From Parachlorella kessleri (Eukaryota > Chlorophyta > Trebouxiophyceae > Chlorellales > Chlorellaceae): a DNA stretch of 37,515 nucleotides. This document shows positions 1 through 10,000 of the stretch, piece after piece. Both the position numbers and the translations under genes were made by a program. The DNA is taken from the NCBI GenBank assembly GCA_001598975.1, contig BBXU01001245.1, positions 1-37,515 on the forward strand. The letters are read 5' to 3'. Under the pieces are notes generated by a model, which saw only the letters and a program-made list of their open reading frames with translations, searched no databases and was not told the DNA's origin. Positions within the stretch are counted from its first letter, which is position 1, and every line of letters starts with the position of its first letter.

Positions 1-2007
1 CACCCCCTAGTCCTCCACCACCCAGTCCTCGTCCAAGTCCTCCTCCACCAAAGCCACCCAGCCCTCCCCCACCCAGCCCTCCACCCAGCCCTCCTCCACC
101 AAAGCCACCAAGCCCTCCCCCTCCCAGCCCTCCTCCACCCAAGCCACCCAGCCCTCCCCCGCCCAGCCCTCCCCCCAGCCCTCCCCCTCCCAGCCCGCCC
201 AGCCCCCCACCACCGAGTCCGCCACCCAGCCGTCCACCGCCAATGCCACCAAGCCCCCCACCACCCAGTCCACCACCCAGCCCTCCCCCGCCCCGGCCTC
301 CCAGCCCACCGCCCCCTCGGCCGCCCAGCCCTCCTCCCCCCAGCCCACCAACCCCCGCACTCCCCTCGCCCACTCCCCTACCTCCTGCAACCTGGAGGGC
401 AACCGCTGTAGGCGACTGCCCGCTGCGGGACTGGGGCTACTCCTACTGGGGCTGGGGTGCCAACAACAACAAGTGCTGCGCGGCCAGCAACAACAAGAAC
501 TGCGCTGGGGTGATGGTGTATGGCGTACTAACGCTGCCGCTGCCCGCCCAGCCGGTGAACGAGCTGAGCATGACAGCAGACCGCAAGCGGCGGGCCATGC
601 AGCTCACCAGCGTCTTTGAGAATGCCGATACACAGCCTGCCTATGGCTATGCTGAGTACCTTGGCGACGGCCAGGGTATCACCTTTGGGTTTATTGGCTT
701 CTGCACGGGGACCTTTGACGGCAACCTGGTGGTCAAGCGCTACTGTCAGAGGTGAGGCTGGGCGGGACCTCTTCTGACTCCTGTGAAGTAGGTTGCCAGG
801 CGGCTGGGGAAAACATCTGTTCTGATAGTAGATACAACCCTTGAACCAGAAGGCATGCTATGCACCCTGGTCAAGGTTGCTTTGTGCACCTCACTGCAAC
901 TGCAGGCTGCTTGTCAGGAGTGTCCCCCCCGCCCCCTCCTTTCTGACACTCTCTCCCTCCTGCTGCTGTGCAGGCGCCCCGGCAACCTGCTGTGTAAGTA
1001 CATCCCAACCCTGGACAAGATAGACTCGTGGGGCGGCGGCGACAGCACCTCGGGCCTGGAGGGGTTTGTCAAGGACGTGCAGCGCTCAGCCAGTGACCCC
1101 GAGTTTGTGGGTGCCCAGCTGGACCTGCATGACGTCATGTACTGGAACCCCATGATGATGGCAGCCATTAATAATGGTCTTAGGTGAGGGGGACTGGACT
1201 CCTTCACTGCCTTCAAGCTCATGCACTGCCCATGCACATGCCGGTGCACCCAATGTTGGGTGCATCTTGGGTATCCCCCAAGCGTTGGGCCTGAGGGCTT
1301 CTATGTGACCAACAAACACCCAGCTAGCCTGGTCTGTGGGATTCGTGGCGGCGTCCGCACCGTCCAGCCCAGCATTGCAGGTTATGTTGTAAACCCCTCC
1401 TGCCGCAGGTTCCCCCTCACCATCGGCCAGTTGTATGACACCTGGATTCAGCACGGGGATTCAGGGGCGTGGGATATCATAGGGGCGGTCAACCAGCAGC
1501 TGAACGGCAACCCCAAGTTTGGGGTGGATGAGATGGCCTGGCTCAGTGCCTTCCTTAGCAAGAGGCAAGTGCTCCGTTAGACGGGCGTTGCCACCTAAAT
1601 CATGACATTTCAATAAATGTTGAAGCTAAAGCTGATGGTCAAGACAGTGCTGGGCGTGCTTGCATGAACCTCTGCTTCCTCTGCTAAACATGCTGTAGTT
1701 CCACAGCATGCTGCCTGTGTACTGATTCTCCTGGCCACCATTCGGAAGATGTGCATGGCCAGGGTGCAGTGAGAGAGGGCTCTTGCCGCGATTGACTGCT
1801 GCTACCTGCAGGAGAAGCGTGCTGCAGACCACGCCGGGCAAGGGCAGCGTGTGGCGCGAGTCCACCCCGCGGGTCGACATATACAGGGCCATCATGAATG
1901 CTGGCAACTGGAAGCTGGACGGGCCGCTGGCCATTAGCAAGCGGCCGGCGCCAGCAGGCGGCTACACTATACCAAATACCTACTATGGAGAGTTCCTCTT
2001 AAGCTGA
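1..2007 (+). CDS. GH46 chitosanase with proline-rich arm (5' partial)
   Basis: Predicted secreted or wall-associated endo-chitosanase that cleaves beta-1,4-glucosamine polymers by inversion. Exons 3-751, 974-1183, 1409-1564, 1812-2007 join in phase to 436 visible residues; the start lies outside the window. Residues 1 to about 130 are Ser-Pro-Pro-Pro/Lys-Pro-Pro repeats like algal hydroxyproline-rich wall proteins. A short Cys/Asn-rich stretch follows, then the GH46 domain. The catalytic acid is the Glu of SVFENAD (visible residue 206, base 618) and the base is the Asp of YLGDGQG (residue 222, base 666). Further family blocks are TFGFIGFCTGT, DEMAWLSAFLSKRR and NWKLDGPL, so the domain is complete. 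The Glu-Asp spacing is 16, against 18 in the well-studied Streptomyces and Bacillus enzymes. Intron 3 (1565-1811) starts with GC. The family call is secure; the role (wall remodelling, nutrition or defence) is inferred. Confidence 0.93.
3..390 (+). repeat. Proline-rich (SPPPP/KPPSP) coding repeat
   Basis: About 390 bp of imperfect CCN-rich repeats encode a Ser-Pro-Pro-Pro arm with Lys-Pro-Pro and Arg-Pro-Pro variants. Similar arms occur in pherophorins and other hydroxyproline-rich algal wall proteins and are usually hydroxylated and O-glycosylated. The run of pyrimidines also leaves the opposite strand free of stops, which produces a spurious Trp/Gly/Glu reading frame there. Confidence 0.9.
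1565..1811 (+). other. GC-AG intron (chitosanase intron 3)
   Basis: The donor reads AG|GCAAGT and the acceptor CTGCAG|G. Splicing here, and at no nearby GT, joins the conserved segment ending FLSK to RRSVLQ in frame, as GH46 enzymes require. It is one of five GC-AG introns in the window. Confidence 0.85.
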
Positions 2008-2065
2008 TGCAATAGTGGGCACTGCTTGCCGCCGCATCAGCAGAGCAGCCGCTGGAGCTTAGCCT

Positions 2066-2070
2066 TGTAA
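2066..2070 (+). promoter_or_regulatory. TGTAA polyadenylation signal, chitosanase
   Basis: TGTAA lies 59 bases after the chitosanase stop. This pentamer is the usual polyadenylation signal of chlorophyte algae. Confidence 0.65.
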
Positions 2071-2679
2071 AGGGCAGACCTAGGGGGCCTATCCGGAGGT
2101 ATTTGCAGGTTGCATGCAGGTGGCAGGTGTGGCTGTGCAATAACCTGTGGTGCATTTTTGCATTGGTGGAATGCATATCACAGGCGACCTGCACAGAGGG
2201 TAGCGCCTCTTAGTGGAAAATCTGCTGGCTTGTTTGATTTGGTCTGCAAGTGTCCTGGAGCTTAGCGCATGACGTGTGCTGGGTGTATAGCTTGTCAGTG
2301 CAATGGTAACCAGATGCCTTGAGCATATAAGTTGGGTCATTATAACCGTCCCATGCGATTTGTCAGGCCATTTCAAAGCAGTTCCATCGAGAGACGGTGA
2401 TGATAGCTAGAGTACAGGCAAGGGAGGGGAAGGAAAATGCTACCAAGAAACAGTACAAAAGGAGCAATAGGCGCTGTGGTTCTGTCAAACTATACCATGG
2501 CCATTCAGCCAGTCAGTCACCATTCCAACAGTAGTGCTTCCACCAGCTTCTCACAACGGGCAAATTCAGAGCCATTGGCAGCACCTGCAGAAACCTGTTC
2601 TCCGCCCAGGGTGGATCCAGCTAGTAATCAGCTGACAGCCACCAAGGTTCAATTCCAACCCAAATAGCAGTATAGGCTA
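2071..2679. other. Intergenic, convergent 3' ends
   Basis: About 600 bp between the chitosanase polyadenylation signal and the presumed end of the next gene, which runs toward it. The only frame of note, 2437-2667 on the plus strand, is Ser/Asn-rich with no recognisable motif and no good splice context. I see no gene here. Confidence 0.5.
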
Positions 2680-4325
2680 TCAACTCCTGCTTGAAAGTTT
2701 AGCAAGAAGCCTGGCCTCGTGTACCACAGAGGCCTTGATGGCCGCTACATGTTCTGCTGCCCAGCCTTGCTCCAGCTGGGTTTGAAGCTGCGCTGCTGTG
2801 GAGGCTGCTGTGCAGCAGGCCAGGCTGGAGCAGCCGGCTGGGGAGGGACAGCCCAAGCATTGCGGGTACCTGAGGCGGGCCTGCATGCAGCAGTTGTGTG
2901 GTTGTCAGCCTACTGGTTGCAGCCTGCAGCGCGAGTGAAGCTGAGCTGCAAGTGCTGAGCAAGTTCCCAACAGTTCTAAGAATATCAGCTCTCAGCTGAG
3001 AGCAATCACATCTGCCCTTTACTGTTGTACTCATGGTGCCAGAATCTGTAATTTGCACAACAGGACAGTGCTAGAGATACTCACATCGCGGGGATGGTAC
3101 CAGCCTCCAGGTCCGATTCCAGCTTGCTGTCTCCGCTGTCACTGCGGAAAAGGCTGCGCCGCTGCTCTGCAGGGTTTACTGCGGGGCCGGCCAGTTGCAC
3201 CTTGGCAGGGCTCCTCTTGGCTGCCGCTTCCACCCCCATGACCTTCTCCTTAAGTGTTTGGAGCTGCAGGCATTGCCGGCAAGGCAACCTTCAATATCAA
3301 AAGTAGCGTGTCCAGCGTGGCCAAGATGACACAGAAGTGCAGCATTCTTAGCACTGTAAATGCAAACAGCATGTCGTCGATGCAATCACCGCCCCTGTGG
3401 TGCACACAGTGGTGGCCCACTGCACACACAACCTCCCGTGCAAGCTACCCCTCACCTGCTGCTCTGACTTCTCCTTGCGGGCCTCATATTCCTCCTCTTC
3501 AAACGCCTTGTACTCATCCTTATTGGAGATAGTACGGAAAATGACGGCTATCACCATAGCCAGCACCTGGACTGCCATTACCCCCAGGAAAGCCCACCGC
3601 CCCGTGTAGACGGCAGTGTGGAACTTGTCCCTGTGCCACAACAGGGAGTTTCAGTGAGCCCATTGGAGTAATAAGCTGGACCGAACATGACTGTAACCCA
3701 CATATAAGACAACAACCAGCCGTCCCCTCAAAGCACAACATTCTGCCCTCCCTCAATCTTGCAACACTCCCAGCTCTCACCCCTGTAAAAGCGCAACCTA
3801 CGTGTAAAAGCAACATAAGCAAGCAAATAGGAAGTCGCGGTTCAAGAGTGTGCTCCAAAGCAACAGTTGTCAACTCACTCGTCTCCCTCAGAGCCTTTCT
3901 GCGCTGTCAGCTTGTCCACTGCGTTTTGCGGGGCAATAAACAAGTAGAGGGTAAACCCTGCTTGCGCCAGGGTGACCATCACTCCCAGCGTCAGGTAGAC
4001 TGTGAGGCAGCACCCTCGTGCGCAGGACACAATGAAGCCGAACACTGCAGTTGCCACCGCCAGGGCGCCAATTACGACGAGACCCCTGTAGGCAAAGCCC
4101 AGCAGTCTGGTCAGTTTGGGACCCTCCGCATGGCACAGACCCCAAGGCCTAGATTAGGGCAGTTACCCAGGCTTACAGCGTCAGGGAGTCCTCAGGTGGG
4201 ACGTGGAGGTAGCAGGAGAACCCGATAAAGCCCAGGCCAGTGAGTAGCTGTAGGACGGACAAAAGGCGTAGCGTGACGGCGAAACACCTCTGGCCACGCT
4301 TGCGAAGGTGATTCACGGGACCCAT
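2680..4325 (-). CDS. Tetraspanin-like four-pass membrane protein
   Basis: Exons on the minus strand: 4325-4177, 4085-3879, 3630-3456, 3263-3085, 2945-2870, 2775-2680; all phases match and give 293 residues. Four hydrophobic segments are visible: around residues 13-38 (CFAVTLRLLSVLQLL), 50-70 (LVVIGALAVATAVFGF), 74-100 (LTVYLTLGVMVTLAQAGF) and 130-152 (FLGVMAVQVLAMVIAVIF). A short polar loop of about 30 residues separates the third and fourth. An acidic/basic helix (EEEEYEARKEKSEQQ) follows, then a Ser/Asp-rich cytosolic tail. The topology resembles plant TOM2A/tetraspanin-like proteins, but the Cys-Cys-Gly motif of the large loop is absent, so it is not a classical tetraspanin. The last two exons are uncertain: translation would otherwise stop at TGA 3081-3083, inside the exon 4 donor, giving 237 residues. 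An upstream in-frame ATG at 4409 is possible. Confidence 0.68.
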
Positions 4326-4374
4326 TGCTAAAAAACGGCTGGTATCCACGCTTTGTCCGACGAACTGGACGGTA

Positions 4375-4379
4375 TTACA
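4375..4379 (-). promoter_or_regulatory. TGTAA polyadenylation signal, IQ/Sfi1-like gene
   Basis: TGTAA on the minus strand, 141 bases beyond the stop at 4520 and 50 bases before the next minus-strand ATG at 4325. It implies tightly packed tandem genes. Confidence 0.5.
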
Positions 4380-4519
4380 GTGAGTGACAGAGTCGCAGCT
4401 GTTGGGCAATTAAAATTGGAGAATAGCAGGCCTAGCATGGATGTCCTTGTTTCTTCCCTGGCTGTAATTCGCGATCCGGCCTTTTCTTCACATCAAGCCT
4501 GCCTTCACAGTTTGTAAGC

Positions 4520-5853
4520 CTACTGATTCCCCCAGAGGGAAGGCTCGGCTGCCTGCTCCATCCAGGCAGTTAGGGCGCCTAACAGCAGTCGTCGACTCCT
4601 GCGCAGCCAGGTCACTTACTTAATAGAGTCTCAAGTAAGTACCAGCATAGGTCTTTCATCAATGGCAGCAGTGGCACTCCGGGTCTTCAACACAGCCATG
4701 CTGTCAAGTCCTTACCAGCGTGCAGCAGCGGCCGCCCCCTTCCCCTGCTCAGCACACAGCCTAGCCCAGTCGCTCGGCCGGACTGCTGTTTGAAGATTCT
4801 GACAACGCGTCAGAAGTCTGGTGCGTGTGGCTGCCCAGCCGCGCCACTTTGTGAACGCCCCAGCCAGTTGCCGGTGCAGCCTGGCAGTTTGGAGCTGGTG
4901 CTCTGCGCGCAAGAGTCCTGCATGCCTCCGTGCTAGCCACCCTCTGCAAGTCCAGCGATATCCACTTGGCAGTATGTGCAGAGGCTGGGTTTAGGAATGC
5001 AGGCAAGCTGTCTCACAGTGGCCTCCGCCCCCTAAAGCCACCATGCTATACACCTGTTAGGGCCGGCTGCCTCGTACCTGCACCAGGCCTGGATCATCAC
5101 TGCAGCAGAAGCGCGCTTCTGCCTTCTCTGTCGAAACTCTTCGTACTCCTTGGTCAGCAAGCGGTGGCCTTGCGGCACCACAGGTTTCGAGTTGCCTGTC
5201 GGGCATGGCCTCAGCTCTGGCGGTTCCACTTCCAGCGGCGCTGTTGCTACTACTGTGACTTGAATAACCGGGGGCCACAATGCAGCGCCATGGTCTTGGA
5301 GGGTGGCCAACAATTCCTGGGGTCTTGCTGTTGAGACCAAGGCAGTCTTGCTGGGGCAGGTTGTGGTGCAGGTTGTGCGGCTTGCAGCCTCCTGGGTGCT
5401 GTGTTGAGTTGCTGGGGCTGGCATAGACCCCCCCTTGCACCCTTTAGGGCTCTTTGGTAGTAGAAAATTTGCTCGCCTCCTCGTGAAAGACGAGTCTACA
5501 TGCACCACTGCCTGTCTATCAATCATTGTAGTGCTCCGCTGTTGCTGGCCGGGATGCGCAACCTCTTTTTGTACTTTTTCCCATCTGGCTCCTGATCCAG
5601 CGTGCGCCCTTCTCGGCGCCTCTCCCAAAGATAACACAGTCGTCTGCAGGCAGGGTGGCTGAGCGGCGGCTGCAGGAACTCTCCAGGCAGGGTCCTGAGC
5701 TGTACTTGGCCTCTTGGTGGCGAAGCTGCTGCTGGAGACGGTTGTCCAGCGGAGCAGGGCTGAATCTGAGAACCTCTGGCCTCCGTTGTCCTTGGGCTTG
5801 ACAAACTTCTGGTGGTCGTGGGCAACGCTGGGTATATTGCTGATGTGCGGCAT
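4520..5853 (-). CDS. IQ-motif protein with Sfi1-like repeats
   Basis: Exons 5853-5078, 4943-4716 and 4598-4520 join in phase to 360 residues. The first 230 residues are Ser/Thr/Ala/Pro-rich and look disordered. A basic helix (EYEEFRQRRQKRAS) leads into IQAWCRGWLARR at residues 254-265, an exact IQxxxRGxxxRR calmodulin/EF-hand binding motif. The exon 1/2 junction falls inside its Arg codon, which strongly supports that splice. Exons 2 and 3 carry LHRQLAGAFTKWRGWA (281-296) and RRLLLGALTAWMEQA (337-351), matching the Leu-x2-Ala-Phe/Leu-x2-Trp pattern of centrin-binding Sfi1 repeats. A basal-body, spindle-pole or calmodulin-regulated cytoskeletal role is inference. An in-frame stop near 5911-5913 precedes the first ATG, but a 5' exon could join at an acceptor-like CAG near 5890. 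I do not recognise a named family. Confidence 0.62.
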
Positions 5854-6187
5854 GTGTTCCGGTGTCGTGTGAAGGCAGGCAATAGGCTTCTGGAAGTAGG
5901 TTCGATATCTTTAATAGGTTTGCTAAGGACTTTGCAACAAAATGCTTTGATAGCGTGCTTTGCGAGGCAAGCGGTGGAGGCGCCGTGAAGGCGCTAAAAA
6001 TGAGCAGTTCCCCTAATTAACTACATTAAACGACGTCCTTGCTTTCTTTATCGGCAGTCAGTTCACTGCCTCATCCACAAACGGTTGCCTTTCACACTGT
6101 TCGCCCAACTCCTGTGTTTTGAAGACTTTGCAGCAAGGGTCAGCCAGAAAACCCTGTATGGGTACCACACCTGTCTAGCAATTAATC
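5854..6187. other. Intergenic: kinesin 3' side / IQ-gene promoter
   Basis: A 334-bp AT-richer interval between the kinesin stop and the ATG of the IQ/Sfi1-like gene, both on the minus strand. It must hold the kinesin 3' UTR and the downstream promoter. No TGTAA in minus orientation was found, so the kinesin cleavage signal is not identified. Confidence 0.4.
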
Positions 6188-7028
6188 TCAGTAATTCACG
6201 CTGTCATCGGATGCATCAAAGCGGTCGTAGCGGCTCACCCTCAACCCTGGCAGCTTCACGCGCGGACCACCTGGCACTGGGACACCCACTCTGCTCTCTG
6301 GCGTGTTGCGGGCCTGCAGCACAAAGCGCTGGCTACCAAGCCTTGCTAGCAGGCTGCGCTGCGCCTGGCCGTCGCGGAGCTTGGCTGTGGAACCCATGTC
6401 TGACCACGCGGGGCTGGCAGAAGGTTCCTCGGGGCTGAGTGGGGCCCCTCCAGGTTCATTCTCCTACGCAAACAGAGCAGCATAGGGGCTCGTAGGTAGT
6501 CAGCAGACATTCTGGCAGCCTGATCTAAGTGCTGGCACAGTCGTCTGTGCTCGCGGTATCGTGGCATTTGCCTCTTGCCCATCTGCACACTGTGCCAGCC
6601 ATTCTGATCACCATCCCAGCCAAACGAGCAGTTACAGGACGTGCATGTACCCACCTTCTCTTCCACTGGCGCCACCGTCATAACAGGGGCACCAGCGTCT
6701 GCAATACGGCTGCTGGATCGTGACTGTGATTGATAGCGTTGCACCTCCACACTAGCACGTAGTTGGGCCTGAGGGCGATCAACGTCCAGACTGGCATGCA
6801 GCTGCCCCCCTCCAACATAAGTCCCTGACTGGCCAGGCAGGCGGTCCATGCTGGCACGTAGCGGTCCAAAAGCCTGCGGGGGCTCCAAGGACAGAGCCTG
6901 CAGCTGCAGCATGCTGCCCGACTGCAGGGGCCCCTGTTGGGCCACCTGCTGTGCCTGCACACCCTGCCGCTGCTGCGACAGAATCTCTCCCTCCATGGTC
7001 AACCGTTGCTTGAGGTGATACACCTCAT
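6188..7028 (-). other. Kinesin C-terminal tail (exons 47-48)
   Basis: Exons 7028-6655 and 6463-6188. After a last short heptad segment ([17 protein letters not shown]) the sequence turns Gln-, Ser-, Pro- and Arg-rich. Three imperfect copies of a Leu-Arg/His-Ala-Ser-hydrophobic-Asp/Glu unit occur at residues 2548-2591. The tail ends with a basic segment ([18 protein letters not shown]), a Pro/Gly/Val stretch and an acidic end (DASDDSVNY). Tails of this kind usually bind microtubules or adaptors; that is inference. Confidence 0.85.
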
Positions 7029-10000
7029 CTGCAGGCAGGTACGCAGGCGGTCATCCTGGCACAACAAGCATCCAGTTGCCTGTGGGGGCTTTGGCAGCAC
7101 CTACAGCATGCAAAGTGCAGGAGGACCTGGCAAGTCCTTGGGCAGCTCCAGGATTGGTGTCAACATTACCAGGATGGTTTGAGCATGTCCAGCATGGCCT
7201 GGCTTCAGGCTCACCTGCATGCTGGGCCTCTATGTCCGTAAGCTGCATGCGCAGCTCGCCCAACGCAACTTCCTTGGCTGCCACCGCATGCTGCAATTGC
7301 CTGCAGCAGTCACCCCATAATGTGCAAACTAGAGGTAGGAAGGGGCACTCCATGCGGAGTGGCCGGTGGGCACATGAGAGCACTTTCAGGTACGAAAAAC
7401 AGGAAAGAAGGGCTGCATGCAATGTGTGTGTACAGTAACCATATGTGCAGCGACTTCCAGGAAGCGCTTAGTGGGAGATGCGTACAGGAACAGCGTCTTC
7501 TTACCTAACAGTCGCTGTATTAGCAGCGGCCTGGGCCTTGTAGGATTCTTGCAGCTCGCCCAGGCTCTCCAGAATGGCACCTCGCTCCGCCAGCATGCGC
7601 TCCACCTGCCAGGTCAACATGAAGAACAGGCCAAGAGTGACCAGGCAAGAAGCTAGCTCAATGCGTGTGGGAGGAGACCTGAGGAAACAGCCTCCCTTAC
7701 CATTCTGCTCCCAGCGCATGCCATCCTGGCTGGCTATAAATGCACACAACCCGCTGTAATCCTGACCTGTTGCTTAGCTGTCCTTGCCTCCACTGCAGCC
7801 TGGTCGCGCTGTGTGGCTGCCACCCTGGCCTCATCACGCAAGAAGCTTTGCTCCGCTGCCAAGTTGCTGAGCTGCTGCTGCAGGCGGACTATCTGAGCAC
7901 CTAGCGACTTGACCTCCCGAGTATGAGCCTCCTTGATATCCTGCACCATGGACACAGTTTTGACGTAGCATGCGAAGCCCATCCAGCGAGGGCTGCAACT
8001 ACATCCCCTGGCCAAACCGCTGGGAGGCAGCACTGTGCCAAAGAATTTTTACAGAGTGCACTTGTCCTGCTTCACGGCCGGTACAGGGCGGCCGCCGGCA
8101 AGTTGCCCTGATGCAACCAAGGCTCGCCACGACGGCTGTCTGAATCACACTCACCATGAGCGTGGCCTCATGCTGTGCACGCAAGGAATCCTTCTGGTCT
8201 CGCAGCAGCTTGGCGATGCGCTGGCTGGAGGGTGAAGGTGCACTGCCAGCCACTGTCACACCCTTGCTTTGCTGCTGCTGCTGCTCCATCAGACAGTCCA
8301 GCTGCTCCTGCTGCTGTGCTATGCTCTCCAACATGGCCTCCTGCTGGCGCTGCAGCCCATCCCGCTCCCTTTGCAGGGACCTGCGGCAGTAGTGGGCTGC
8401 GCAATAAAATCCCAACCTTTAACTTTTATAATGTCCATCAGTTGTTACTCGGCAGCAAGCATGTATGGTACAGTCACATGTGTGACACTGAGCTTACTGA
8501 TGGTTGCTCACATGATCTCCTGCTCCATTGCAGAAATGTCCAGCTGCAGGCGTCGGCGCTCATCCTCAGCAGCAGCCTCCTTCTGCTTTGCAGTTGCTTG
8601 GACCTCCTCCAGCTTAATAAGTGTGCGCTCCAACTCCTGCTCCCATATCAAAACTATGTGTCTCTCACATCTCCCAAAGGTGCAAAGTCATGCTGAGCTG
8701 TACACTGCCTTTTGCCTTCATCCGCCTCCCCTCCTCCAGCATTTCAGCGCTCCGTCCTCCAGACCCAGCAATAAGAGCCGCCGCAGGGTACTCTCAAGAC
8801 ACCGCCACGAGTGACCCATTAAGGGCGTGCATCTAAACATCAAATGTGGCAAAGTGCACAGCCCCTGTTGCCCACCATCACCCTAGTGCGGTGCCTACCT
8901 GCGCCTGGCGCTGACGCTCTGCAGCGTGCGATGCCTCCCCAGCAGTCAGCTGTCCTTTGAGGGCCTGCAGCTCCCGCTGCATTGCTGCCAACTCCTTGGC
9001 CTGGCTTGCTACCAAGGCCTCGGCTTCATCATGCTGCTTTTGTACATCTGCATTGCGGCCCAGCTTATCGCACTGTGACTGATGGTACACAGATGGTGCG
9101 CCCAGCACAGTCTAAACGGTGTATTCTAATCAAAAGTGCTATTAAATCCTACCTTAATGGTGCGGTCAAGCTCTGTATACTCGCCATCAAACAGCGTACT
9201 TTTCATGCGTCCAATCCATGGCTGAAAGGCGGCCAAAGATAGCAAGCCAGCCAACAAATCCCAAGGCCCTTCCGCCCACCTGCCAGCTGGTTGGCAGCCT
9301 CTTGCAGCTGCTCCGTCTGGGATGCGCTGGTGGCCTTCAGGTGGGCAACCTGGTTGCAGAGCTTGTCCACCACCTCCTTGTGAGCATGCAGGAGCTCGAA
9401 TTTTTCGGCCATCCTTTCCTGCCCAACGCAGAATGCAAGGGGCCTGTACTTATTGTGGTACATGTCTAAAGTGACGAGTGCTGCCCCCTTCCTGTTGCTG
9501 AGCGCAGGTCTGGCAGTAGTGACGCAATGTGCGCAGCAAACACTCAAGTCGTACAACCTGCTTCTGCATGCCGGCATGAGGCATGCACCTGACCAGCATA
9601 CCTGCAAGTCAGTTGTCAGCTGCTGAACTGCCTCCTTCAGCTGTCGCTTTTCCTGCTCCTTTTGGATAGCAGCCTCCTTCAGCAAAGCTACCTCCTCTCT
9701 CACGCCCTGCATGCAATCAATGTCAAGCTCAGCAGAAGTATTCAGGCGCTCAAACTGCTGCATTGATGCAAATCCGCACAAATGCGCAAAAAAACAAATT
9801 TCAAAAAAGTCGTTGTTTAGTTTGGTGGCTTTAGCGCCTCTTTATCAAGCTAAACAACCTGGAGCAGTGCCACATTGCTCTTGATGTCTTCTGCCCAGGC
9901 TGCATGTGCTGCGGCCAGCTCAGTCTGTAAAAATTCGCTCCTACTCTTCAACTCCGCAATGTGTTCGTGTGAAGTTGCCAGCTGAGCCTCAAGCTGGCTG

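Noticed and set aside
7..402. Minus-strand frame rich in Trp, Gly, Glu and Val
   Set aside because: It is the complement of the proline-codon repeat of the chitosanase arm; composition is an artefact of the repeat.
2437..2667. Small plus-strand frame of 76 codons
   Set aside because: No motif, no homologous feel, Ser/Thr/Asn-rich, and no promoter or splice support.
8269..8340. CTG/CAG triplet run as a microsatellite or expansion locus
   Set aside because: It codes a short Gln run within kinesin exon 43 with mixed CAG/CAA codons; only about five residues, nothing unusual for a rod.
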